Source of the DNA: an uncultured Treponema sp.
GTDB taxonomy: Bacteria; Spirochaetota; Spirochaetia; Treponematales; Treponemataceae
Direction: 5' to 3'
Length of the DNA: 5,626 nucleotides
Assembly: GCA_946403565.1 (NCBI GenBank)
Contig: CAMJAJ010000109.1
Location: forward strand, 1-5,626
The notes under the pieces were generated by a model that was given only the letters and a program-made list of their open reading frames with translations, was not told the origin of the DNA and searched no databases. Numbering within the stretch: the first letter of the stretch is position 1; the number at the start of each line of letters is the position of its first letter. Position numbers and translations under genes: made by a program. Positions 1 to 4,941 of this stretch are shown here, piece by piece.

Positions 1-489
1 GCCGGTTCCCGCGTCTGCTTCATGGCGGAATATTTCCTTCCCGATGTGGATAAGGTCTTTGAGTCCGCAAAACGTTTGGAGAACGGTTTCCCGTTTGAGC
101 TCAGGCTGCTCTCCAATTCTGATTTTGACGGCCTGTACGTTGAGCAGTGGGGCAACGCCTTGTGCGAGAAGCGGCGTGAACTTGATGTGCTGGGTGTCGG
201 TGCGTATGACGGCGGCAGGCTCGTCGCCCTTGCGGGCAGTTCCGCCGACGCGGAGGACTTCTGGCAGATTGGCGTAGATGTACTTCCTGAATACCGCCGC
301 AAGGGAATCGCCTCCGTCATAACGAACCGCCTTGCCCGTGAAATCTTTGGGCACGGCAAGATTCCCTTTTACTGCGCCGCCTGGTCCAACATAAAGTCCG
401 TGCGTAACGCCCTGCGTTCCGGCTTCAAGCCGGGCTGGATGCAGCTGTCCGCAAAATCGAACGAGTATATAGAAGGAATGCTGAAATAA
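1..489 (+). CDS. GNAT-family N-acetyltransferase, 5' end outside window
   Basis: This is the C-terminal part of a GCN5-related acetyltransferase, an enzyme class that moves an acetyl group from acetyl-CoA to an amine; the substrate cannot be read from the sequence. The frame is open from base 1 and ends at TAA 487-489. Counting from the ATG at base 22, motif A is at about residues 83-105: a beta strand IGVDVLPEY, then the CoA pyrophosphate loop RRKGIA (R92, R93, G95, A97) and a helix. Motif B follows at about 118-139 (CAAWSNIKSVRNALRSGF), with the asparagine and the SxRxAxxxGF pattern usual for the family. The ATG at 22 has no Shine-Dalgarno sequence in the 21 bases before it, and those bases are also open. 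Related clostridial and treponemal proteins, from memory, are about 250 residues with a longer N-terminal part and a similar EYFLPD-like segment, so I take the gene as truncated by the window rather than starting at 22. Family is secure; function is open. Confidence 0.85.
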   Translation, partial: AGSRVCFMAEYFLPDVDKVFESAKRLENGFPFELRLLSNSDFDGLYVEQWGNALCEKRRELDVLGVGAYDGGRLVALAGSSADAEDFWQIGVDVLPEYRRKGIASVITNRLAREIFGHGKIPFYCAAWSNIKSVRNALRSGFKPGWMQLSAKSNEYIEGMLK

Positions 490-491
490 TA

Positions 492-517
492 GGGCGGCCC
501 TGGATAGCGGGCTGCCC
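492..517. terminator. hairpin between convergent genes, probable bidirectional terminator
   Basis: GGGCGGCCC (492-500) pairs over nine bases, with one G-U wobble, to GGGCTGCCC (509-517) around an 8-base loop. It lies between the stop of the acetyltransferase gene (489) and the end of the comER-like gene (529). On the minus strand the stem is followed by TATTATTT, a fair T-rich tail. On the plus strand the following bases (GAAACGCCTGTTT) are only weakly T-rich. Position between two convergent stops supports a terminator; efficiency is inferred. Confidence 0.65.
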
Positions 518-528
518 GAAACGCCTGT

Positions 529-1353
529 TTAGTCCGCGAACTGCTTCTTCGCGTTCTCGGCCGTCAGGCGGCGTTTCTCCAAGGTCTTTTCAAAGAGTTC
601 GTCCATCGCGGCGGGCAGGCGGGCCTCCACGACCTTGACGCCCTCCTCCGTTATGCCGCCCTTGGTGGCCACGCGGGAAATCACCTGCTCAAAGGTCCAG
701 GCGTTCTGCTGCATCAGCTTTCCGGTTGCCGTCAGGGTGCTCAGCAGCATGTCCACGATCTGCTGCCTGTCCAGCGAGGTGTGCTTCTGCGCGCTCGTCG
801 CGATCTCGTTGAAGATGGCGGCGATAAAGCCCGGCATGCAGCTGACCAGCTCCGACCCCATGCCCAGCTCCGTCTCGGGCAGCTCGATGACGTTTCCAAA
901 GGTCTTGAGCAGGGACTTCACGAAACTGAAGTCCGCCACCTTCCCGTTGTGCGTCACCAGGGTCTGGGATTCGTTCACGCTCGCCGTTATGCTCGGTATG
1001 ATTTTGGTGATTCTGTTTTCCGGGAAGAGCTTCTCTATCTGGGAGAACTGGACGCTCCCGTTCAGGGAAATCAGGTACTTCTCCTTCGTGACGAGGTCCT
1101 TCACCTCCTCAAACAGGCTCTTCAGGTCGGAGGGCCTCACGCAGAAAAACACGATGTCGGCCTGGCCGACCGCCTCCCGGTTCGTCCGGCACAGGTGCAC
1201 GGCCTTGTAGCGCTCCCCGAGCGGCTCGATCTTGCCGAAGGTCCTGTTCGCAACATACAGCATGTCCTCGGGAACAAGACCTGAGGCGATGAACTTTTCA
1301 AAGAGCATGCTGCCCATGCTCCCGTAACCGATTATTGCTATCTTCGTCTGCAT
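529..1353 (-). CDS. ComER-like protein of the pyrroline-5-carboxylate reductase family
   Basis: A 274-residue NAD(P)-binding protein of the ProC fold. The N-terminal Rossmann domain has IAIIGYGSMG (residues 5-14; G9, G11, G14), CVRPSDL at 71-77 in place of the usual VKP, and IIPSITASV at 118-126 where true P5C reductases have MPNTPA. The C-terminal helical dimerisation domain reads SELVSCMPGF at 167-176 and VATKGGITEEGVKVVE at 228-243. Canonical ProC has TALSGSGPAY and SPGGTT here. The substituted forms closely resemble my memory of Bacillus ComER (SDITSCGPAF, VKGGVTGEGIKVLE), a ProC paralogue of unproven function. I therefore doubt that it makes proline, although a divergent reductase remains possible. 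Start ATG 1353-1351 is preceded by AAAAGG (1368-1363) at a 9-base gap. The gene follows the HAD gene by 93 bases on the same strand and probably ends the leuB transcript; no competence genes are nearby. Confidence 0.85.
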   Translation of the reverse strand: MQTKIAIIGYGSMGSMLFEKFIASGLVPEDMLYVANRTFGKIEPLGERYKAVHLCRTNREAVGQADIVFFCVRPSDLKSLFEEVKDLVTKEKYLISLNGSVQFSQIEKLFPENRITKIIPSITASVNESQTLVTHNGKVADFSFVKSLLKTFGNVIELPETELGMGSELVSCMPGFIAAIFNEIATSAQKHTSLDRQQIVDMLLSTLTATGKLMQQNAWTFEQVISRVATKGGITEEGVKVVEARLPAAMDELFEKTLEKRRLTAENAKKQFAD

Positions 1354-1446
1354 ATCCTAAATCCTTTTCAGTTGTCCTTGCGGTGAAAACGGCGTATCCC
1401 AGAATCGCGTGGGGCGCAATTTTTAAGAAGTGCCGTCCACGTTCTT

Positions 1447-2295
1447 TCAGTCCGCGACGTTCTTTCCGCCCCCGACGTTCTGCGCGAGCCAGTTTGCGAC
1501 GCCGTCCTCGTCGTTGGAGCCGATTGTCCCCGTCGCGACGGCCTTGAGCTCCGGGACCGCGTTCGCGACCGCGTAGGCCTCGTCCGCAATCTGGAACATG
1601 TCGATGTCGTTGGCCCCGTCCCCGAACACCACGAGCCGCTCGCAGCCGAGCAGGGCCTTGAGCTGCCGTATGGCGGAGGACTTGGAGGCGGCCTTGGGCA
1701 TGAGTTCGAGCCACTGCTCGCCGGAGTAGATGTCGCGCTGGTACACGCAGTGGAAGCGGTCCCTGTATGCGTCAAAGAAGGGGCGGAGCTTTTCCGGCTC
1801 GCCGATGCAGGTCACGTAGAAGAGTTCTCCGGCAAGCAGGTCCTCGTCGCGTGTGACGGGCCGGTCCCTGTCGTCGCCTTTCCGCGAGTTCACGAAGTCC
1901 CTCGTCGCTGCGTTGATCGCGCCGTCGTTGTAGGAGAATTTTTCCCTGCCGTCTATAAAGGCGTATACGATCGGGGCTATGCCGCCGTCCAGCAGGTCGC
2001 GGACCAAGGCCGCGCCCGCATCGGGGGCAAAGAAGTTCTTGAGGAGCAGGCTGTCGCTCGCGTTGTCCCTGACGAACGCACCGTTGTACACGATGAGCGG
2101 GAACGCGGCGGTCATGCCTGCCGTGACTTTGTGGGCGGTGCTGTAGGAACGCGCCGTCGCGTAGGAGAAGTACATCCCCTGCGACACCAGGGCGTTGACG
2201 ACCCGGTTCGTATAGTCGGAAGTCCTCTGGTCGCTGCGGAGGAGCGTCCCGTCGAGGTCCGACACGTAGAGCGTCTTCTCGGCCCTGTCCTGCAC
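1447..2295 (-). CDS. Cof-type HAD-IIB phosphatase
   Basis: A 282-residue cytoplasmic haloacid-dehalogenase-superfamily hydrolase of the Cof/YidA type, which dephosphorylates small phosphorylated metabolites such as sugar phosphates or cofactors through an aspartyl-phosphate intermediate. All four motifs are present: motif I DLDGTLL (nucleophile D13, acid/base D15), motif II YATARS (T47), motif III lysine K205 in ASKSSAIRQL, and motif IV GDGANDIDMF at 225-234 (D226, D230 bind Mg2+). The cap (C2B type) lies between about residues 85 and 195. Length is normal for the family. The start is GTG 2295-2293, chosen because AGGA (2308-2305) stands nine bases before it and because it begins 11 bases after the leuB stop, so the two genes are almost certainly one operon. 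Substrate is unknown. A house-cleaning role next to leucine synthesis is possible, but nothing in the sequence ties it to isopropylmalate. Confidence 0.92.
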   Translation of the reverse strand: MQDRAEKTLYVSDLDGTLLRSDQRTSDYTNRVVNALVSQGMYFSYATARSYSTAHKVTAGMTAAFPLIVYNGAFVRDNASDSLLLKNFFAPDAGAALVRDLLDGGIAPIVYAFIDGREKFSYNDGAINAATRDFVNSRKGDDRDRPVTRDEDLLAGELFYVTCIGEPEKLRPFFDAYRDRFHCVYQRDIYSGEQWLELMPKAASKSSAIRQLKALLGCERLVVFGDGANDIDMFQIADEAYAVANAVPELKAVATGTIGSNDEDGVANWLAQNVGGGKNVAD

Positions 2296-2304
2296 CGCCC
2301 GCCG

Positions 2305-2308
2305 TCCT
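2305..2308 (-). promoter_or_regulatory. ribosome binding site of the HAD gene
   Basis: AGGA on the minus strand, nine bases before the GTG start at 2295 and overlapping the leuB TAG stop (2309-2307). It supports GTG as the real start and suggests translational coupling with leuB. Confidence 0.65.
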
Positions 2309-3401
2309 ATTTGTTCAGGTATTCGACGACCAGCTGGCCCATCTTCTTGGTGCCGACGAGCTTGCCCGCGGCCTTGATGGCCTCGATGTTCTTGCCCGCG
2401 ATGTCGCCGGTGCGCCAGCCGTCGGACAGGACCTTGTCCACCGCGGCCTCGATCGCCTTGGCCTCCGCCTCGGCCTTGAAGCTGAAGCGGAGCAGCATCG
2501 CCGCGGAGAGGATTGTCGCCAGGGGGTTGGCCAGGTCCTTGCCCGCGATGTCCGGGGCCGACCCGTGGATGGGCTCATAGAGTCCCGGGCCCGTGCCGTC
2601 GCCGAGCGAGGCGGAGGCGAGCATGCCGATGGAGCCGGTCACCTGGGCGGCCTCGTCGGTCAGGATGTCGCCGAACATGTTGCTCGTCGCGATGACGTCG
2701 AACTGCCGGGGGTTCTTGACCAGCTGCATGGCCGCATTGTCGATGTAGAGGAAGTCCAGCGTCACGTCCGCGTAGTCCTTGTGGACGGTCTCGGCGACCT
2801 TGCGCCAGAGGCGGCTGGAGTTCAGGATGTTCGCCTTGTCGACGACGGTGAGGTGCTTCTGGCGCTTCTGGGCGAACTCGAATCCCATCTTGACGATGCG
2901 CTCGATCTCCTCCCAGCTGTAGCGCTCGGTGTCCCATGCGGACTTGCCGTCGGCGGCTGTTCCCCGCTCGCCGAAGTAGATGCCGCCCGTCAGCTCGCGG
3001 ACGACGAGGATATCCAGCCCGTCACCGGCGATCTCGTCCTTGAGGGGGCATGCGTCCTTGAGCTGCTTCCACATGACGGCGGGGCGCAGGTTTGCGTAGA
3101 CCTTCATGCCGCCGCGCAGGCCGAGCAGGGCCTTCTCCGGGCGGATCTCCGGGGCCACGTCGTCCCACTTGGGGCCGCCGACCGCGCCGAGCAGGGCCGC
3201 ATCGCTCTTGAGGCAGATGTCCAGCTGCTCCTGGGGAAGGGGCTTGCCCCACTTGTCGATTGCGGCACCGCCCGCAATCACGGTTGTATAGTTGAACTTG
3301 TGTCCGAATTTCGTCGCCACGGCGTTGAGCACGTTGACGGCCTCTGCCACCACGTCCGGCCCGATTCCGTCACCGGGGATAAGCGCAATGTTCTTTTCCA
3401 T
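2307..3401 (-). CDS. leuB: 3-isopropylmalate dehydrogenase
   Basis: LeuB oxidises and decarboxylates (2R,3S)-3-isopropylmalate to 4-methyl-2-oxopentanoate with NAD+, the third step specific to leucine synthesis, in the cytoplasm. The 364-residue length is normal. Visible marks are [17 protein letters not shown] at the N-terminus, substrate arginines R96 and R106 in [17 protein letters not shown]135 and Y142 in [14 protein letters not shown], catalytic K189 in VVDKANIL, and metal-binding D221 (YIDNAAMQL), D245 and D249 ([11 protein letters not shown]). The NAD loop is [15 protein letters not shown] (279-293); D284 marks NAD+ rather than NADP+ use, and the LLGLRGG and [10 protein letters not shown] motifs argue against isocitrate or tartrate dehydrogenase. 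Start ATG 3401-3399 has GGGAG (3417-3413) 11 bases before it. leuA and leuCD are not in the window, so the leucine genes are dispersed or lie beyond it. The gene leads a probable leuB-HAD-comER-like transcript. Confidence 0.97.
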   Translation of the reverse strand: MEKNIALIPGDGIGPDVVAEAVNVLNAVATKFGHKFNYTTVIAGGAAIDKWGKPLPQEQLDICLKSDAALLGAVGGPKWDDVAPEIRPEKALLGLRGGMKVYANLRPAVMWKQLKDACPLKDEIAGDGLDILVVRELTGGIYFGERGTAADGKSAWDTERYSWEEIERIVKMGFEFAQKRQKHLTVVDKANILNSSRLWRKVAETVHKDYADVTLDFLYIDNAAMQLVKNPRQFDVIATSNMFGDILTDEAAQVTGSIGMLASASLGDGTGPGLYEPIHGSAPDIAGKDLANPLATILSAAMLLRFSFKAEAEAKAIEAAVDKVLSDGWRTGDIAGKNIEAIKAAGKLVGTKKMGQLVVEYLNK

Positions 3402-3421
3402 ATCTAAATCATCTCCCAGCC

Positions 3422-3450
3422 GGTGTGAGCGCCAAAGCTGGCTCTACACC
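3422..3450 (-). promoter_or_regulatory. hairpin in the leuB leader
   Basis: On the minus strand GGTGT (3450-3446) pairs with ACACC (3426-3422), and after one bulged A, GAGC (3444-3441) pairs with GCTC (3430-3427), giving nine pairs around a 10-base interior that can add C-A/T-G pairs. It ends five bases before the GGGAG ribosome site. No T-run follows on either strand, so it is not a standard terminator. A role in mRNA stability or leader control is inference. Confidence 0.45.
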
Positions 3451-3474
3451 CCTGCTTCAGTTTCTATAGCGTGG

Positions 3475-3483
3475 ATTATATCA
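3475..3483 (-). promoter_or_regulatory. extended -10 promoter for leuB operon
   Basis: The minus strand reads TGATATAAT, an exact match to the extended -10 form TGnTATAAT. The -35 position at 17-base spacing (TTCCAT, 3503-3498) is poor, which is typical of extended -10 promoters. The element overlaps the last two codons and the TAA stop of the upstream membrane-protein gene. The predicted start near 3468 would give leuB a leader of about 67 bases containing the hairpin at 3422-3450. Consensus match is seen; activity is inferred. Confidence 0.6.
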
Positions 3484-4645
3484 CGCGGGGGGATTCTATG
3501 GAAGGGGTTACCGGCACGGCCTCGGGAGCAGCTGGTTCGGCCAGGGAACTTCCGGCCGGGGTGCTTCCGGCAGGCCCCGGTATCGGCACGGCAATTTCCG
3601 CCGGTATGGCCTTCGGCTGGGATTTCCGCTCCAGCAGCGCCCGGTACAGGCCGGTCTCGCCCCGCAGGAAATCCAGCAGGGGCTTGGATTCCGAAGCCGG
3701 CAGGGTGTTGTCGAACTCGACGTGGGCATATATGGGCTGCAGGATTATCCGGATGAAGTCCTCCGCCCGCCTGATTATCTCCTCGCTGTCGTCGCTGTCC
3801 TTGCCCCGCAGGAAGGAGTCCTCGAACTGCGCCTTGTATTCGTTCTGCCGTTTGCGCAGCTCGCTGGTGTAGTATTCGTCGTCCTCCACGCTCGTATGCT
3901 TGACGTTCCCGTTCTTGTCCAGCTTGACATGGCGGATCTCGCTGAAGAAGTCCTTGTAGTCAAAGCGGGGCATGGTCAGGTATTCGCCGTTCAGCCCGGA
4001 GACCACGACCGTGCTGTTGTTCACCTTCGCAATCTGTATCTTCTGAAGGTCTACCCCCCGCTGGTAACTGATGACGCAGTCGATTATGGCAAGCACCTCG
4101 TCATAGCTCTTTCCCTGCCTGCCCAGCATCCGGTTCAGCGTGGAATCCCCGTCGTCCTCGTTGAAGCTCTCCCGCCGCTTTATCGTCGCCTCCTGCCGGT
4201 AGTCGCGGAAACAGACCTTGAACACGTCGCGGTAGGTCTCCATGTTGAATGTCAGGTTCTCCAGCAGGGTTATCCGCCGCTGGAAGTCTATCTCCCGTTC
4301 CTCAAGGGACTCCTTGTCCTTCCGCAGCTGCGCGAGCTCCTCCTCCTGCCTGATCTGCTCCCGTATCTCCCGTTCGTCGTAGCGGACCAGCTTCTTGAGC
4401 AGGGGCAGGGCGACCAGGGCCAGCGTGAACGAGAGGCAGCCGACGGACGCGGCTGCGATAAGGACGGCCAGCCGGGGGGTGGCCCGGGCTATGGCGAGCG
4501 AGAGGTAGAGCGACATGATGATGCAGGTCGAAAGCATGACGCAGAAGCCGATGCGGACGGCAAGCGCTATGGTCTTGCGCACCGGGCTGGAGATGCGTCT
4601 TGTCAGCCGGGAGAAAAGGGGCTTGAGGGGGAACGTGCGTTTCAC
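3476..4645 (-). CDS. uncharacterised two-helix membrane protein with coiled coil, possibly DUF4230-like
   Basis: I do not recognise this 389-residue protein by name. A basic N-terminus (KRTFPLKPLFSRLTRR) leads into two predicted membrane helices at about 26-52 and 58-82. A charged heptad-like coiled coil spans about 88-130 (DEREIREQIRQEEELAQLRKDKESLEEREI). A soluble domain follows at about 130-312, with ITLLENLTFNMETYRDVFKVCFRDY, then GVDLQKIQIAKVNNSTVVVSGL, and a helical end IIRRAEDFIRIILQPIYAHVEF. The order (membrane anchor, GxDLxK strand, hydrophobic strand, late helix, short strand) recalls DUF4230 proteins, but I could not compare profiles. The tail 343-389 is rich in Pro, Ala and Ser and probably disordered. 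The only start in reach is GTG 4645, because a TAG lies 12 bases upstream in frame. It lacks a well-spaced ribosome site; GGAAAG is 18 bases away. It is divergent from flaB, and a flagellar link is unproven. Confidence 0.8.
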   Translation of the reverse strand: MKRTFPLKPLFSRLTRRISSPVRKTIALAVRIGFCVMLSTCIIMSLYLSLAIARATPRLAVLIAAASVGCLSFTLALVALPLLKKLVRYDEREIREQIRQEEELAQLRKDKESLEEREIDFQRRITLLENLTFNMETYRDVFKVCFRDYRQEATIKRRESFNEDDGDSTLNRMLGRQGKSYDEVLAIIDCVISYQRGVDLQKIQIAKVNNSTVVVSGLNGEYLTMPRFDYKDFFSEIRHVKLDKNGNVKHTSVEDDEYYTSELRKRQNEYKAQFEDSFLRGKDSDDSEEIIRRAEDFIRIILQPIYAHVEFDNTLPASESKPLLDFLRGETGLYRALLERKSQPKAIPAEIAVPIPGPAGSTPAGSSLAEPAAPEAVPVTPSIESPRVI

Positions 4646-4669
4646 ACGGACATTCTATAGTTTCTTTCC
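4642..4669 (-). promoter_or_regulatory. ribosome site and three-codon leader ORF before the membrane-protein gene
   Basis: GGAAAG (4669-4664) is ten bases before an ATG (4653-4651) that opens ATG-TCC-GTG-TGA, ending at 4642. The TGA overlaps the GTG start of the long frame (4645-4643) as GTGA. The long frame has no other in-frame start before its upstream TAG (4657-4655). Ribosomes could load on the short frame and restart on the GTG; alternatively GTG 4645 is not the true start. Seen directly; coupling is inferred. Confidence 0.4.
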
Positions 4670-4712
4670 AATATAGGCAATCGCCTGTGAAACCGGGAGT
4701 GGCAGCCCGGGT

Positions 4713-4734
4713 ATCCACGGGCTAGCCCGTGGAT
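4713..4734. repeat. perfect 22-bp palindrome
   Basis: ATCCACGGGCT (4713-4723) is followed at once by its exact reverse complement AGCCCGTGGAT (4724-4734). As RNA it can fold into a nine-pair stem with a CTAG loop. TTT follows on the plus strand, but no gene ends here on either strand, so a dimeric operator or an extragenic palindrome is more likely than a terminator. It lies 68 bases before the minus-strand gene start and about 105 bases before the flaB -35 element. Confidence 0.75.
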
Positions 4735-4839
4735 TTCCCCGGAACGTCGCCCCGCCGCGTACAGACAGCCTGTAGCCCGTCCGGCCCCCCCGGAATGCCC
4801 CTCCTGCCGGTGAGGGAAGCACTTTTTTTCATTTTTCTC

Positions 4840-4866
4840 TAAAGGTCAAATTTCAATATCCGAAAA
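4840..4866 (+). promoter_or_regulatory. sigma-28 (FliA) promoter of flaB
   Basis: TAAA (4840-4843), a 15-base spacer, and TCCGAAAA (4859-4866) match the flagellar sigma-28 consensus TAAA-N15-GCCGATAA in all four -35 bases and six of eight -10 bases. FliA-dependent control of flaB is known in treponemes. The predicted start is near 4873, leaving a leader of about 70 bases. The upstream T-rich run 4823-4839 may act as an UP-like element (inference). Confidence 0.85.
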
Positions 4867-4882
4867 AGAAGGTAGGGTGGAT

Positions 4883-4910
4883 AGCAAGTGAGTTCTTTGC
4901 TTGCTTTTTT
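4883..4910 (+). promoter_or_regulatory. terminator-like hairpin in the flaB leader
   Basis: AGCAAG (4883-4888) pairs with CTTGCT (4900-4905) around an 11-base loop, and the run of Ts from 4905 to 4910 follows directly. It lies after the sigma-28 promoter and before the ribosome site, so it would be transcribed in the flaB leader. With six pairs it is at most a weak terminator. It could be an attenuator, a stability element or a protein-binding site; which is not visible. Confidence 0.45.
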
Positions 4911-4924
4911 AACCGAATCTTTTT

Positions 4925-4933
4925 AAAGAGGAG
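4925..4933 (+). promoter_or_regulatory. strong ribosome binding site of flaB
   Basis: AAAGAGGAG eight bases before ATG 4942, close to the ideal anti-16S match and fixing the start. TCTTT just upstream (4918-4922) can pair with AAAGA (4925-4929), which could partly hide the site. Confidence 0.85.
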
Positions 4934-4941
4934 ATAAATCT

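Larger units (their letters stand above)
4646..4941. other. divergent intergenic region between the membrane-protein gene and flaB
   Basis: This 296-base stretch has no credible gene. From left to right it holds the leader of the minus-strand gene, small inverted repeats CCGGG/CCCGG (4693-4697 with 4706-4710), the 22-bp palindrome (4713-4734), TCCGG/CCGGA around five Cs (4780-4794), and CCCTC/GAGGG (4799-4816) followed six bases later by a T-rich run (4823-4839). The flaB promoter, leader hairpin and ribosome site come next. TAGCCCGT occurs twice (4723-4730 and 4773-4780). The dense GC-rich symmetry in 4690-4816 changes sharply to AT-rich DNA at about 4820, where the flagellar promoter begins. 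I saw no convincing -35/-10 pair for the minus-strand gene; TTGCCT (4680-4675) and TATAGA (4659-4654) are 15 bases apart, which is short. Confidence 0.6.

Noticed and set aside
635..1284. Two long plus-strand open frames antisense to the comER-like gene
   Set aside because: The minus-strand frame has clear ProC-fold motifs. The plus-strand translations show no family pattern and arise from high GC.
1425..1446. Hairpin AAGAA/TTCTT plus GTG/CAC right after the HAD stop, considered as a terminator
   Set aside because: The stem has a bulged C and only eight pairs, and on the minus strand it is followed by As, not Ts. Read-through into the comER-like gene seems more likely.
1750..2580. 276-codon plus-strand frame spanning the HAD and leuB region
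   Set aside because: It runs antisense across two well-supported genes, its protein has no recognisable motif, and it crosses their junction.
3404..3412. Two-codon frame ATG-ATT-TAG in the leuB leader
   Set aside because: Its ATG directly abuts the GGGAG site with no spacer, so it is unlikely to be translated; probably chance.
3722..4660. 312-codon plus-strand frame opposite the membrane-protein gene
   Set aside because: Composition is an antisense shadow rich in Leu and Val without ordered motifs. The minus frame has membrane helices, a coiled coil and a normal start context.
4799..4839. CCCTC/GAGGG stem followed by a T-rich run, considered as a terminator
   Set aside because: Only five pairs, six bases between stem and T-run, and no plus-strand gene ends upstream of it within the window. 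The T-rich run is better seen as promoter-upstream DNA.
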